Below the pieces are notes generated by a model. The model made no database searches, was not told the DNA's origin, and saw nothing but the letters and a program-made list of their open reading frames with translations. The position numbers and the translations under genes are program-made. Shown one piece after another: positions 47,058 to 56,838 of a stretch of 64,000 nucleotides of DNA (positions are counted from its first letter, which is position 1; the number at the start of each line of letters is the position of its first letter). This DNA comes from Enterobacter ludwigii (lineage in GTDB: Bacteria > Pseudomonadota > Gammaproteobacteria > Enterobacterales > Enterobacteriaceae). The DNA is taken from contig CP083824.1 in the NCBI GenBank assembly GCA_023023105.1, forward strand, positions 2,232,001 through 2,296,000, written 5' to 3'.

Positions 47058-48497
47058 ATGCGTTCTGCTCTTACCGCTTTCAGGCTGTTCCAACCCGATA
47101 CGCCGCTGCGAAATGCGTTGGCGATTTTTATTCTCACCACCTTATTCTATTTTGTGGGGGCGGAATTACGGCTGATTGAGGCTTTGTCGCTGTTTTGGCC
47201 GCTGAATGGCGTCATGGCGGGGATCTTTGCCCGTTATGTCTATCTGAATCGCCTGCATTATTACGCGGTGTCGTATGTTGCTATGCTGACGTACGACGCA
47301 GTGACGACCAACTGGGGAATGGCCTCAGTGGTGATTAATCTGTCTAATATGATCTTTATCGTTGTTGTCGCCGTGCTGGTTCAGCGCGACAGACGGTTAA
47401 TGAAGAAAACCCCAGACCCGCTCAACGCGTTACGTCTGTTTAACTACTGCCTGATTGCCGCGCTGCTTTGTGCGTTGCTCGGTGCGGTGGGGTCAGTGGG
47501 GATTGATAGTCACACCTTCTGGCCGCTGTTTGCCGACTGGTTTAGCGAACAATTCTCAACCGGCGTGCTTGTTGTGCCTTGTATGCTCACGTTACGTATG
47601 CCCCTGCGTGAATTCAGGTTACGTCTTGAACAGCTCTTGCCGGTGATTGCCTTGATCGTCTCGGTGGTTGCATCGGTGGTGATTGGCGGGGCGGGGAGTC
47701 TCTCATTTCCTCTTCCTGCGCTTATCTGGTGTGCGGTTCGCTACTCATTGCCTGCGACCTGTCTGCTGACGTTTATCACGGGCGCGACTGAAATCATTCT
47801 GGTCGCCAACTCGATTATTAATATTGCCGTGGCGACGCCGTTTACGACGCCGATGATGTTTTCAGCCCGTCTGGGGATCGCCACAATGGCAATCTGCCCG
47901 GTGATGGTATCCGTCAGCATGGCAGCGATTAATTCCCTGATTCGCCAGGTTTCTCTCAGGGCGGATTACGACTTTTTAACGCAGGTTTACTCGCGTTCCG
48001 GCCTTTATGAGGCGTTAAAGCGTGAAGAAACGCACCGCCATTCACGTTTTCTGACCGTCATGCTGCTGGATATTGATTACTTCAAAAGCATTAATGATAA
48101 CTACGGCCATGAGTGCGGTGATCGTGTGCTCGCGTCGTTCGCCCAGCAGGTTCAGGAGGTCGTTGGTGAAGATGGGATGGTGGCGCGAATGGGCGGAGAA
48201 GAGTTCGCGGTGGTGGTAAATTCTGGCGACGCACAGAATGGTTTTGAACTGGCTGAGCGTATCCGGTCCACTGTTTCCAGTCACCCTTTTACATGGCGTC
48301 AGCAAGCGCTCCATCTGACGGTCAGTATTGGCCTGGGGAGTGGCAAGGCTGAGTCATGGCAGTTGACTGAGGTCTTCAACAAACTGATGGCCGAAGCGGA
48401 CGATCATCTCTATCGTTCAAAAAAAGCGGGTCGAAATCGTACCAGCGCACGGGTGTCGGACGAGCAAATTGCCGCGACCTCCGGGAGTGAAACATAG
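47058..48497 (+). CDS. dgcF: Membrane-bound diguanylate cyclase DgcF
   Basis: A 479-residue protein with an N-terminal membrane part of about eight helices (MASE1-like sensory domain, residues 15-300) and a C-terminal GGDEF domain. The active site is GGEEF (379-383), with the metal site in LLDIDYFKSINDNYGHECGD, so c-di-GMP synthesis is expected. I see no RxxD inhibitory site upstream of GGEEF. The position after yneG matches E. coli dgcF (yneF), which is annotated shorter there, so this looks like the full-length form. Confidence 0.9.
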   Translation: MRSALTAFRLFQPDTPLRNALAIFILTTLFYFVGAELRLIEALSLFWPLNGVMAGIFARYVYLNRLHYYAVSYVAMLTYDAVTTNWGMASVVINLSNMIFIVVVAVLVQRDRRLMKKTPDPLNALRLFNYCLIAALLCALLGAVGSVGIDSHTFWPLFADWFSEQFSTGVLVVPCMLTLRMPLREFRLRLEQLLPVIALIVSVVASVVIGGAGSLSFPLPALIWCAVRYSLPATCLLTFITGATEIILVANSIINIAVATPFTTPMMFSARLGIATMAICPVMVSVSMAAINSLIRQVSLRADYDFLTQVYSRSGLYEALKREETHRHSRFLTVMLLDIDYFKSINDNYGHECGDRVLASFAQQVQEVVGEDGMVARMGGEEFAVVVNSGDAQNGFELAERIRSTVSSHPFTWRQQALHLTVSIGLGSGKAESWQLTEVFNKLMAEADDHLYRSKKAGRNRTSARVSDEQIAATSGSET

Positions 48498-48616
48498 CTG
48501 CGTTAATCGTCATAAGGCATTGACGTGAATAGTAAGCGACTTAGCAGGATGTTAGAACACTGACAATGTCCCTGTTTAAGCTACGCTTTGAGTAACGCTT
48601 TACGTCAGGAGACATT

Positions 48617-49582
48617 ATGAAAGCACCTGCAATCCCTGAAAATGAAACGGAACGTCTTAACTCACTGCGTGAGTCTGGTTTGCTCGAGATTGACAGTTCC
48701 CCATCGTTTGACCGCTTAACACGACTGGCAAAGCGATTCTTCCAGGTGCCGCTTGCGATGGTCAATCTTATTGATGAACATGCCCTGATCGTTAAATCAG
48801 CCGATGGGCAGGCACCCGGCAGTGTGCCACGTAACATCTCATTTTGTGGCCATACGATCCTTACCGAAGCGCCGCTGGTGGTGGGAGATATGCTACAGGA
48901 CGATCGTTTTGCTGATAATCCGCTGGTGGCAGGCGAACCCGGTGTTCGTTTCTACGCGGGCTTCCCGCTGCGCCTGCGCGATGGCGCAAGCGTAGGTTCG
49001 CTGTGCCTGATTGATTACGCTCCCCGGGAGTTTTCTGACGCCGACCTTGCTGTCCTGGGAGACCTTGGCGCACTGGCGGAAGATGAATTTGCTGCCATCA
49101 GCGCGGCGACCACGGATGAATTAACCGGGCTATTCAACCGTCGGGGCTTTAATCAACTCGTGCGTTTCACGCTTTCCGTTGCCCGGCGCCGGGCCGAGCC
49201 GCTGACGCTCGGCTGGCTGGATTTGGATCGCTTTAAGGAAATTAACGATCGCTTCGGGCATGAAGAGGGGGATAAGGCGCTGAAAGCCATGGCGCAACTG
49301 ATGCGTGCTTCTTTCCGTGAAGCGGATCTGCTGGTTCGTTTTGGCGGGGACGAGTTCGCCGTGCTGTTTGCGGATACGGATGAGCAGGGCGCCTGGATTG
49401 CCATGCAGTATCTCGTCGAGCAGGTAGAAAACTATAACGCCCGCAAGTTACACCCCTGGTCGCTTCACTTCTCATGGGGGCTAAGTGAATTCGATCATAA
49501 CGGCAACGACCTGCAGCAGTGGTTAAAAGATGCTGATGAAAAGATGTATGCCATGAAACAGCAGCGCCAGCGCGCCCGGTGA
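48617..49582 (+). CDS. GAF-GGDEF diguanylate cyclase
   Basis: A 321-residue soluble protein with a GAF domain (about 25-160, including VNLIDEHALIVKS and ISFCGHTIL) and a GGDEF domain (about 170-318). The catalytic motif is GGDEF at 243-247, and RxxD (READ) lies five residues upstream, so product inhibition is expected. It resembles E. coli DgcP (YeaP) in layout but its location differs. CAGGAG precedes the start. It follows dgcF by about 120 bases, giving two cyclases side by side. Confidence 0.88.
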   Translation: MKAPAIPENETERLNSLRESGLLEIDSSPSFDRLTRLAKRFFQVPLAMVNLIDEHALIVKSADGQAPGSVPRNISFCGHTILTEAPLVVGDMLQDDRFADNPLVAGEPGVRFYAGFPLRLRDGASVGSLCLIDYAPREFSDADLAVLGDLGALAEDEFAAISAATTDELTGLFNRRGFNQLVRFTLSVARRRAEPLTLGWLDLDRFKEINDRFGHEEGDKALKAMAQLMRASFREADLLVRFGGDEFAVLFADTDEQGAWIAMQYLVEQVENYNARKLHPWSLHFSWGLSEFDHNGNDLQQWLKDADEKMYAMKQQRQRAR

Positions 49583-49664
49583 CATAACAAAAGCCTATGT
49601 CCGAACCGTTTGCGTTAAGAAGATGTTAAATGCACAGTGAGTGTATTCAACGTAAGGAATAACA

Positions 49665-50192
49665 ATGAATACCTCACTGCAAATCAAAAGCCTCACCCGC
49701 GAAGACATTCTCACCCATATTGATGCCCTGGCCGGGATCCTCGAAAACTGTGTCAACGGCGGCGCATCCGTCAGCTTTATGCTTCCCTTTAGTCTGGAGA
49801 AGGGCCGCTCTTTCTGGCGCGGTATTGCTGAAAGCGTAGGGCGCAATGAGCGCCTCGTGCTGGCCTGTGTCGACCCGCAGGACGGCATCATCGGAACGGT
49901 GCAGTTAATCACAGACCTGCCGGAAAACCAGCCGCATCGCGCCGATGTAGCGAAGCTGCTGGTTCATGAGAAAGCGCGTCGGAAAGGGGCCGCGATGGCG
50001 CTAATGGAAGCGCTTGAAGTTCAGGCCAGAGCCAGAGGCATTTCCGTGCTGGTGCTTGATACTTCCACAGGCAGCGGCGCCGAGACGTTTTACCAGCGCG
50101 CTGGCTGGCAAAAGGTCGGCGAGATCCCACGCTATGCTCTTATGCCGGATGGTGCCATGACGGCCACGTCCGTGTTCTACAAGTTCCTGTAA
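49665..50192 (+). CDS. GNAT-family N-acetyltransferase
   Basis: A 175-residue GNAT protein. The acetyl-CoA-binding region is ADVAKLLVHEKARRKGAAMAL (R-R-K-G-A-A), and FYQRAGWQKVGEIP is the typical late motif. Similar enterobacterial proteins are annotated only as acetyltransferases; some act on antibiotics or amino acids, and no substrate can be read here. It starts after GTAAGGAA and lies alone between the cyclase gene and uxaB. Confidence 0.83.
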   Translation: MNTSLQIKSLTREDILTHIDALAGILENCVNGGASVSFMLPFSLEKGRSFWRGIAESVGRNERLVLACVDPQDGIIGTVQLITDLPENQPHRADVAKLLVHEKARRKGAAMALMEALEVQARARGISVLVLDTSTGSGAETFYQRAGWQKVGEIPRYALMPDGAMTATSVFYKFL

Positions 50193-50308
50193 TTATTTTG
50201 CACAACTGCACCGGGATTGATCAAAACAGGGTTTCTGGTCGTCAGGTTTTGATAGGTTATCGTACCAATCTTATCAGGCTGTATGACTAATTATAAAAGG
50301 AACCTAAA

Positions 50309-51760
50309 GTGGACACTCTCAACCGTCGTGATTTTCCCGGTGCGCAATATCCTGAACGTATCATTCAGTTTGGTGAAGGCAATTTCCTGCGTGCGTTCGT
50401 CGACTGGCAACTCGATTTGTTAAATGAACATACCGATCTTAACGCTGGTGTGGTTATCGTTCGTCCTATTCAAAGTGACTTCCCACCGTCGCTTAGCACC
50501 CAGGATGGCCTGTATACCACGATTATTCGTGGGCTGAATGCGCAGGGTGAGGCGGTGAGCGATGCCCGTCTTATCCGTTCCGTTAACCGGGAGATCAGCG
50601 TCTATAGCCAGTATGATGAGTTCCTGAAACTGGCTCACAACCCGGATATGCGCTTTGTTTTCTCGAATACCACCGAAGCCGGGATAAGTTATCACGCCGG
50701 TGACGGATTTGAAGATGCCCCCGCAGTGAGTTACCCGGCGAAGCTGACGCGACTGCTGTTTGAGCGTTTCAGTCACTTCAACGGCGCGCCAGACAAAGGC
50801 TGGATAATCATTCCCTGTGAATTGATTGACTACAACGGAGATGCACTTCGTGAACTGGTGTTGCGCTATGCGCAAGAGTGGGCGCTGCCTGCCGCTTTTA
50901 TCCGCTGGCTGAACGAGGCCAACAGCTTCTGTTCGACGCTGGTCGACCGTATTGTGACCGGTTATCCGCGTGACGAAGTGGCCACGCTGGAAGCTGAGCT
51001 GGGTTATCACGATGGGTTCCTGGATACGGCTGAACATTTCTATTTATTTGTCATTCAGGGACCGGCTTCCCTTGCCCGTGAGCTTTGCCTGGATAAATAC
51101 CCGCTAAATGTGCTGATTGTTGATGACATCAAGCCATACAAAGAGCGAAAAGTCGCGATTCTGAACGGTGCACACACGGCGCTGGTGCCGGTGGCATTTC
51201 AGGCAGGGCTGGATACGGTAGGTGAGGCGATGAATGATAGCGACGTTTGCGCCTTCGTCGAGAAAGCGATTTATCAGGAAATTATTCCTGTTCTGGATCT
51301 ACCGCGTGATGAACTGGAATCTTTCGCCAGCGCGGTAACAGGTCGGTTCCGTAATCCTTACATCAGGCATCAGTTGCTCTCTATTGCGCTCAACGGCATG
51401 ACCAAATATCGCACTCGTATACTGCCGCAGCTGCTGGCAGGGCAGAAAACGACAGGTAAATTACCTGCACGCCTGACATTTGCCTTAGCGGCACTGATGG
51501 CGTTCTATCGTGCAGAGCGTAACGGGGAACGCTATCCGGTGCAGGATGATGCACACTGGCTCGAACGTTATCAACAGCTGTGGGCGCAGCATCACGATAA
51601 GCAGATCAGTACCCGTGAGCTGGTGCAGGCGGTATTGAGCGTAAGTGAGCACTGGGAGCAGGATCTCACTCAGGTTCGTGGCCTCGTAGACCAGGTGACA
51701 CTGGATCTTGATGCCATTTTGTTGAAAGGAATGCGCTCAGCGGTAAAACCGCTTTGCTAA
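50309..51760 (+). CDS. uxaB: Tagaturonate reductase (altronate oxidoreductase)
   Basis: A 483-residue NAD-dependent polyol-type dehydrogenase identical in length to E. coli UxaB, which reduces tagaturonate to altronate in galacturonate breakdown. [18 protein letters not shown] is the N-terminal nucleotide-binding segment, and [19 protein letters not shown] the catalytic region with the usual lysines. It starts with GTG, after AAAAGGAACC. It stands alone, as in E. coli, and would be controlled by ExuR; I could not find a convincing ExuR site. Confidence 0.95.
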   Translation: MDTLNRRDFPGAQYPERIIQFGEGNFLRAFVDWQLDLLNEHTDLNAGVVIVRPIQSDFPPSLSTQDGLYTTIIRGLNAQGEAVSDARLIRSVNREISVYSQYDEFLKLAHNPDMRFVFSNTTEAGISYHAGDGFEDAPAVSYPAKLTRLLFERFSHFNGAPDKGWIIIPCELIDYNGDALRELVLRYAQEWALPAAFIRWLNEANSFCSTLVDRIVTGYPRDEVATLEAELGYHDGFLDTAEHFYLFVIQGPASLARELCLDKYPLNVLIVDDIKPYKERKVAILNGAHTALVPVAFQAGLDTVGEAMNDSDVCAFVEKAIYQEIIPVLDLPRDELESFASAVTGRFRNPYIRHQLLSIALNGMTKYRTRILPQLLAGQKTTGKLPARLTFALAALMAFYRAERNGERYPVQDDAHWLERYQQLWAQHHDKQISTRELVQAVLSVSEHWEQDLTQVRGLVDQVTLDLDAILLKGMRSAVKPLC

Positions 51761-51767
51761 GGACGTT

Positions 51768-51788
51768 ACCCGGCTTCGGCCGGGTTTA
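51768..51788 (+). terminator. Probable terminator of uxaB
   Basis: ACCCGGC-TTCG-GCCGGGT, a 7-bp stem capped by a stable TTCG tetraloop, lies seven bases after the stop codon. The tail TTAATAA is a weak T-tract. Confidence 0.6.
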
Positions 51789-51960
51789 ATAACATCACCA
51801 TTTAGTTACAACATACTATTATGCCTGTTTTAAAATTCAGATGCAGCACCGTGCGGTTAAAGCTAAACAGGTGTGAAAATTCAATGTTCCATTAACATGC
51901 TTGCAACCGTGTGGGGGATCACGTTTAATAACCACGCTCTTTTCTTTTCTGAAACTCACT

Positions 51961-52875
51961 ATGATTGTTCGTCCTAAGCAGCACTGGCTGCAAATGATTT
52001 TTGTCTGGCATGGCTCAGTACTGCCTAAAATCTATACCCGACTGTTACTTAACTTCCTGTTATCTATCGCCGTGATCGTGATGCTACCGTGGTATACCTC
52101 TCTCGGCATCAAATTTACGGTTGCGCCATTTAGCATTCTCGGCGTGGCGATCGCTATCTTTTTAGGTTTCAGAAACAACGCCTGTTATTCGCGCTACGTT
52201 GAAGCTCGCCTGCTTTGGGGGCAACTGATGATAGCGGCCCGCTCTCTGTTTCGCGAGGTAAAAAACACCCTACCAGACGATAAGTATCTGGGTGAATTTG
52301 TCCGCCTGCAGATTGCCTTCGCCAACTGTTTACGCATGACCCTGCGCCGAGAAATGAACGCCGGTCAGTTGTCTCGCTATCTTGCCGCAGATGATTTAAA
52401 AAAAGTGATGGAAGCCAACTCGCCGGCGAACCGTATTTTGCTGATCATGGGAGAGTGGTTGGCTGTTCGACGTCGTAACGGACAACTATCAGACATTCTT
52501 TTCCACAGTCTGAATAACCGTCTGAACGACATGTCCATCGTTCTGTCTGGGTGTGAACGTATTGCGACGACCCCAGTGCCGTTTGCGTATACGTTAATTC
52601 TGCACCGTACGGTGTATCTGTTTTGCATCATGCTGCCGTTCGCGCTGGTTGTGGACCTGCATTACATGACGCCGTTTGTCTCTGCGCTGATTTCTTACAC
52701 TTTCATCTCGCTGGATGCACTGGCGGAAGAACTGGAAGACCCGTTTGGTACAGAAAATAATGACCTGCCATTGGACGCCATCTGCAACATGATGGAACGC
52801 GATCTGCTGCAGATGAACGATGAAGAGACTATTCCTGACAGGCTGATGCCGGATAAACATTATCAGCTGACCTGA
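51961..52875 (+). CDS. yneE: Bestrophin-family membrane channel YneE
   Basis: A 304-residue protein equal to E. coli YneE, of the UPF0187/bestrophin family. Bacterial bestrophins are pentameric inner-membrane channels, and the Klebsiella homologue is cation-selective. Two hydrophobic pairs are seen near residues 25-65 (FLGFRNNACYSRYVEARLLWG follows) and 205-250. ATG 51961 was chosen from family length. The 3' end overlaps the convergent acetyltransferase gene by 13 bases. Confidence 0.93.
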   Translation: MIVRPKQHWLQMIFVWHGSVLPKIYTRLLLNFLLSIAVIVMLPWYTSLGIKFTVAPFSILGVAIAIFLGFRNNACYSRYVEARLLWGQLMIAARSLFREVKNTLPDDKYLGEFVRLQIAFANCLRMTLRREMNAGQLSRYLAADDLKKVMEANSPANRILLIMGEWLAVRRRNGQLSDILFHSLNNRLNDMSIVLSGCERIATTPVPFAYTLILHRTVYLFCIMLPFALVVDLHYMTPFVSALISYTFISLDALAEELEDPFGTENNDLPLDAICNMMERDLLQMNDEETIPDRLMPDKHYQLT

Positions 52876-53411
52876 CGGGCGTTCCACTCGTCGCGGGTGA
52901 TCTCCCACAGCTCAGAATCCAGTATTCCGCTGACGTACGCTTTCTTTTCTGTCCTGATAAGCCGCATGCCGCTACTGTCCGAAATACGTCGGGAGCGGCT
53001 ATTTGCAGCGGCTTTTGGCGCACGCAATACCGACTTGTTCAGTGTATTAAACCAATAATCCGTTGCTGCAATACTGGCCTCACGCATAAATCCCTGACCC
53101 TGAAACTCCGGAGCCAGCCAAAAACCACGGTTATTATCTTCGACATCGTAAAGGCAGATAATGCCCATCAGTTCATCGGGAACGTCGCGACGGCGGATGC
53201 TCCAGAACCAGGCAATTCCTTTTGCCATATCCGGCAGCGCCACATTATTGACATAGTTTTCCGCGCCGTTATCCGGGTAGGGCCAGGGTACAGAAGAGAC
53301 CATATAGCGGACGATCTCCCAGCGCGGATAAAGCTTCTGTATCTGGACGGCATCTTCGGCAACCAACGGTTTTAGCAATAGGCGTTCTGTCGTGAGAGTC
53401 GGTATCGTCAT
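52863..53411 (-). CDS. RimJ/RimL-type GNAT acetyltransferase
   Basis: A 182-residue GNAT protein of the RimJ/RimL group: it opens with LTTERLLLKPLVAEDA, and GFWLAPEFQGQGFMREA carries the acetyl-CoA loop (Q-G-Q-G-F-M). Substrate is unknown. It lies between yneE and the candidate toxin gene, is absent here in E. coli, and its C-terminus is coded over the end of yneE. Confidence 0.83.
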   Translation of the reverse strand: MTIPTLTTERLLLKPLVAEDAVQIQKLYPRWEIVRYMVSSVPWPYPDNGAENYVNNVALPDMAKGIAWFWSIRRRDVPDELMGIICLYDVEDNNRGFWLAPEFQGQGFMREASIAATDYWFNTLNKSVLRAPKAAANSRSRRISDSSGMRLIRTEKKAYVSGILDSELWEITRDEWNARQVS

Positions 53412-53588
53412 CCGCGGATCTCCATATTTAAGCGTTATGCTTTTGTTTGGGTTCTGATATTTTCACTTCTATCACATTCTATTTGGTTGCGTTATAAGTA
53501 ATTTACTACCAAAATTTTGCTTTGCATTCCGAACGGTTACAGTCAGATAGGTTGAGTTCAACTTATCCACACGCAAAAGGAGTATTGT

Positions 53589-54551
53589 ATGGTTTTGCCT
53601 GGAATGAACCCTGAGAGAAATCTCCCCGGCTATGATTTTGCACGCATTGCAGGGCTTGGGGCTGCAGATTTTGATTTCAACGCGCTAGGTTCCGCTATGG
53701 ACTGTAATCGCGAATTTGCTAAGGCCGGGATCATTTATTCTGACGGTGCTCAACGCTACCTGGTTCGATCTGGGCAACGTCATGCTAATGGGCAAAGTGG
53801 CATTGTAACCCATGTTATTGTAACTAAAGCAACATCCCAACCATCCGCTTCTATCGTAGGTAAATCCTTGACTGATGCAGTGACATCCACATCCATGGGA
53901 ACTGAGCTAGCATCAACGGTACTTTCATGTGGTGCGATGATCATTACTGGAGGCGTGATGCTTGCGGGCACTGCAGCAACACCTATTACCGCAGGAGGCA
54001 GTGGCGTCTTAGTGGCTATTGGCTACGCTGGTACCATCGCCACTGGGTTGCAATGTGTTAATGGCCTTTATCGTATCTATGATTTGGTTGAAAACGGTGG
54101 CGGAAATGTTGCCTGGCTCGATACGCAAGAATGGTACGTAGCAACCTCTACATCACTGGATTTAATTTCGTTAGCAAGTGCCGGAGGTGCATTAAAAGAA
54201 GCGATTACCACCTGGCGTGCAATGAAATCCATATCTTCTTTGAAAGCCACTGAGTGGTTGAAAAACTATCCTCGTCAGGATCGCGCTCGTTTGACCGAAT
54301 TGATAATTCGCGCACAAAACCCGGGTATAAGTAACAAAGAGATTAAAGCTCTTATTCGCGCAGGTCTTTATCCGAAACGCTTTCCTACCGGACCGGTTCA
54401 GATAGAACTCACTCGACAACTTGGACAAGTGGTCACAAGTGCCGCGGCTCTGGCTGGGAGTGCAGTGAGTGGAGTTGTTGCAGCGCCCAGTAACATACCA
54501 CGGACCGGTAAATACATTATCGGTACCATCCAGTCGCTGGCGGTATTCTGA
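53589..54551 (+). CDS. Hypothetical protein with glycine-rich membrane-inserting region; candidate toxin/effector
   Basis: A 320-residue protein I cannot assign to a named family. The first 90 residues are polar (MNPERNLPGYDFARIAGLGA...). Residues about 103-160 form a long glycine/alanine-rich hydrophobic stretch (GGVMLAGTAATPITAGGSGV) that looks like a membrane hairpin, and a second such segment is near 280-300. There is no signal peptide. Its stop codon overlaps the next start by one base, and that gene encodes a four-helix membrane protein. This layout resembles pore-forming effectors with membrane immunity partners, which is an inference. AAAGGAG precedes the ATG. Confidence 0.7.
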   Translation: MVLPGMNPERNLPGYDFARIAGLGAADFDFNALGSAMDCNREFAKAGIIYSDGAQRYLVRSGQRHANGQSGIVTHVIVTKATSQPSASIVGKSLTDAVTSTSMGTELASTVLSCGAMIITGGVMLAGTAATPITAGGSGVLVAIGYAGTIATGLQCVNGLYRIYDLVENGGGNVAWLDTQEWYVATSTSLDLISLASAGGALKEAITTWRAMKSISSLKATEWLKNYPRQDRARLTELIIRAQNPGISNKEIKALIRAGLYPKRFPTGPVQIELTRQLGQVVTSAAALAGSAVSGVVAAPSNIPRTGKYIIGTIQSLAVF

Positions 54552-55138
54552 TGAGGTTTCTGAGTTTTTTAACCGGACGGGTTTTCCTGGATCTTCTGCA
54601 GCATGGCAGAGAGATAGAGGAAGCTATTGCTCGTCGTGATCCTCGTTTGTTGAACTATTCCACTCCCGAGATGGAACAGTATTTTTCTCGTCCCCTTAGC
54701 GAGTTGCCGCGTCAAAATCCTTACCCGGTAGCCACGTTGTTCCCTCTGTTTTTAGTGGTGTTTGCGTTTAACCTTTTGCCTTTTCTCCATACTATGCAGG
54801 GGTTATCTCCATTAAATCATGCACTGAGCTTTTTCGTACCATCATTAATAATGACAGGCGCGCTCATTGTTATAAGCGCGCTTCTGGCACGAGGGGCAAC
54901 GTCGGGATTGCAGGGGTTTATGACGCTGTTCATAGTTATGCTGGTACTAACCCTCGTTCAGACGCTATATCTTCTGCTTTCCCATGACGGAAGTCTTTGG
55001 CCACTAGTCATCGCATTCTCCGCACTGTTACTTTGTCGGGTAGTAATGAATAGCAGTGGTTTTGTGCTGTTTACGCTGTATTGTCGTACTCAGCGTCTTG
55101 CCAGGCTGGCACGTGAAATGCGGCTAAAAATCCGTTAA
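54551..55138 (+). CDS. Four-helix membrane protein; candidate immunity partner
   Basis: A 195-residue protein with a cytoplasm-like N-terminus of about 55 residues and four clear hydrophobic helices (about 57-80, 91-113, 118-142 and 148-176), ending in a basic tail (RLAREMRLKIR). I recognise no family. Its ATG overlaps the preceding stop (TGATG), so both proteins are made together. A membrane-embedded partner would suit neutralising a membrane-active toxin, but a shared structural role is also possible. Confidence 0.7.
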   Translation: MRFLSFLTGRVFLDLLQHGREIEEAIARRDPRLLNYSTPEMEQYFSRPLSELPRQNPYPVATLFPLFLVVFAFNLLPFLHTMQGLSPLNHALSFFVPSLIMTGALIVISALLARGATSGLQGFMTLFIVMLVLTLVQTLYLLLSHDGSLWPLVIAFSALLLCRVVMNSSGFVLFTLYCRTQRLARLAREMRLKIR

Positions 55139-55212
55139 AGAGGTGATGTGACGTTACCGAAAACTAAGTCGGGTTTTGATAATGGCGAACTCTTTGTAAT
55201 ACGAGGAAATAC

Positions 55213-55653
55213 ATGGCTGTCACGGTAAGAGCTTTACGCGCAGATGATTATTCTCAATGGCGTCCCCTGTGGGATGGCTATACCCATTTTTATGACTGCT
55301 ACCTTGAGGAATCTGTTACCGCATCGACATGGGAAAGGGCGTTATCAGATCGTTCACAGATGTTCTGCCGCGTAGTAGAGAAGAACGAAAAGGTCATCGG
55401 TTTTGCGATGTGCATTCTGCACGAAGGAACCTGGTCGACAGCGCCCATTTGTTACCTGGAAGATCTGTTTGTCGATGCCACCGAGCGCGGGGCGGGAGCC
55501 GGAAAGGCGCTCATTGATGCTCTGATAGAGGAAGGCAAACGGGAAGGGTGGTCAAAACTATACTGGGTCACCCGGGAGAACAATCAGGCGCGTAAACTCT
55601 ATGATAAATATGGTGAAGCTGACGATTACGTCCGCTATCGCCTCTCCCTGTAA
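55213..55653 (+). CDS. GNAT-family N-acetyltransferase
   Basis: A 146-residue GNAT protein. EDLFVDATERGAGAGKALIDAL holds the acetyl-CoA loop (R-G-A-G-A-G-K), and WVTRENNQARKLYDKYG follows. This short form is widespread and mostly annotated without a substrate. ACGAGGAAAT lies upstream. A 15-base inverted repeat begins just after its stop codon. Confidence 0.84.
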   Translation: MAVTVRALRADDYSQWRPLWDGYTHFYDCYLEESVTASTWERALSDRSQMFCRVVEKNEKVIGFAMCILHEGTWSTAPICYLEDLFVDATERGAGAGKALIDALIEEGKREGWSKLYWVTRENNQARKLYDKYGEADDYVRYRLSL

Positions 55654-55662
55654 ATCTGTAAC

Positions 55663-55711
55663 GCCTGTGTTTGTATCACACTGTATCAGCGCCCGGGATA
55701 CATACACAGGC
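55663..55711. promoter_or_regulatory. Long inverted repeat with TTTGTATC motif upstream of the exported hydrolase
   Basis: GCCTGTGTTTGTATC and GATACATACACAGGC pair over 14 of 15 bases around a 19-base spacer that holds a further TGTATC. It lies about 90 bases before the hydrolase start. No T-tract follows, so it is not a typical terminator. The TTTGTATC/GATACA pattern recurs before the DipZ-like gene, suggesting a binding site for the nearby response regulator. Confidence 0.5.
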
Positions 55712-55798
55712 TTGCAATAAACCCGCTTTCGCACATATCCGCTATACATTGAGGTGTTGTTATATCCCCGTGAAATGTACTCAACCGGAGATACCAAC

Positions 55799-56794
55799 AT
55801 GTTCAGCAAACTCGCGTACTCAACCCTCGCACTGACCGTTTCTCTTGGCACGGTGATGTCCTGTCAGGCCGAAGCCACCGGCACAAACTTCGCGTCAGCT
55901 TTTGATCATCCACTGCAAGTTAACGCCGGCGATCTGAATGTCGGTTATGTCGACATCGGCCCCAAAAATGGTCAACCGGTCATTTTATTACACGGCTGGC
56001 CTTACGATATTCACAGCTACGCCGAGGTAGCGCCTGCGCTGGCGGCCAAAGGCTACCGGGTGATTGTGCCTTCTCTACGCGGCTACGGCACCACGCGCTT
56101 CCTGTCTGCAAAAACGCCGCGCAACGGCCAGCCTTCGGCGATGGCGAAAGACATTGTTAACCTGATGGACGCTTTGAATATCAAACAGGCGGTGTTCGCG
56201 GGATACGACTGGGGTGCCCGTACGGCGGATATCGTTGCGGCGCTTTGGCCAGAGCGCGTTAAATCACTGGTGTCGGTGAGTGGATATCTCATCAGCAGCC
56301 AGCAGATTGGCAAACAACCGTTGCCGCCAAAAGCCGAACAGCAGTGGTGGTATCAGTTCTATTTCGCCACCGAGCGTGGTGCTGAAGGCTATGCCAAAAA
56401 CACGCATGATTTCGCGCGCTTAATCTGGTCGCAGGCATCGCCTGACTGGAAATTTAGCGATGCAGCCTTTAACGCCAGCGCCAAATCCCTTGATAACCCG
56501 GATCACGTCGCAGTGACGCTCAGCAACTATCGCTGGCGTTTAGGGCTGGAAAAAGGGGAGCGTAAATACGACAGCTACGAGCAAAAACTGGCGACTTTGC
56601 CGAATATTACCGTCCCGACCATTACCATTGAAGGCGGAAATAACGGTGCGCCGCACCCGGCACCGCAGGCCTATGCAGGTAAATTTACCGGTAAATATGA
56701 GCACCGCACCTCCGGCGCAACCGTGGGGCACAACCCTCCTCAGGAAGATCCACAGGATTTCGTCAAGGCGGTTATCGACGCGGATAAGCTGTGA
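55799..56794 (+). CDS. Exported alpha/beta hydrolase (epoxide hydrolase/dehalogenase-like)
   Basis: A 331-residue alpha/beta hydrolase with a signal peptide of about 25 residues, so it is periplasmic. LLHGWPYDIHS gives the oxyanion region, GYDWGAR puts an aspartate nucleophile at 137 as in epoxide hydrolases and haloalkane dehalogenases, and VGHNPPQE supplies the base His311. The substrate is unknown. ATG 55799 has CCGGAG upstream. The two-component genes follow after 44 bases. Confidence 0.84.
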   Translation: MFSKLAYSTLALTVSLGTVMSCQAEATGTNFASAFDHPLQVNAGDLNVGYVDIGPKNGQPVILLHGWPYDIHSYAEVAPALAAKGYRVIVPSLRGYGTTRFLSAKTPRNGQPSAMAKDIVNLMDALNIKQAVFAGYDWGARTADIVAALWPERVKSLVSVSGYLISSQQIGKQPLPPKAEQQWWYQFYFATERGAEGYAKNTHDFARLIWSQASPDWKFSDAAFNASAKSLDNPDHVAVTLSNYRWRLGLEKGERKYDSYEQKLATLPNITVPTITIEGGNNGAPHPAPQAYAGKFTGKYEHRTSGATVGHNPPQEDPQDFVKAVIDADKL

Positions 56795-56838
56795 TATGTG
56801 CTATTTTCAATACGTTACCCCTCAGTCAGGAGAGTTCG

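Noticed and set aside
50193..50308. ExuR/UxuR operator upstream of uxaB
   Set aside because: Only an imperfect GGTTATCGTACCAAT stretch is present, with wrong spacing from the TTGGTATACCAA plan, so I did not list it.
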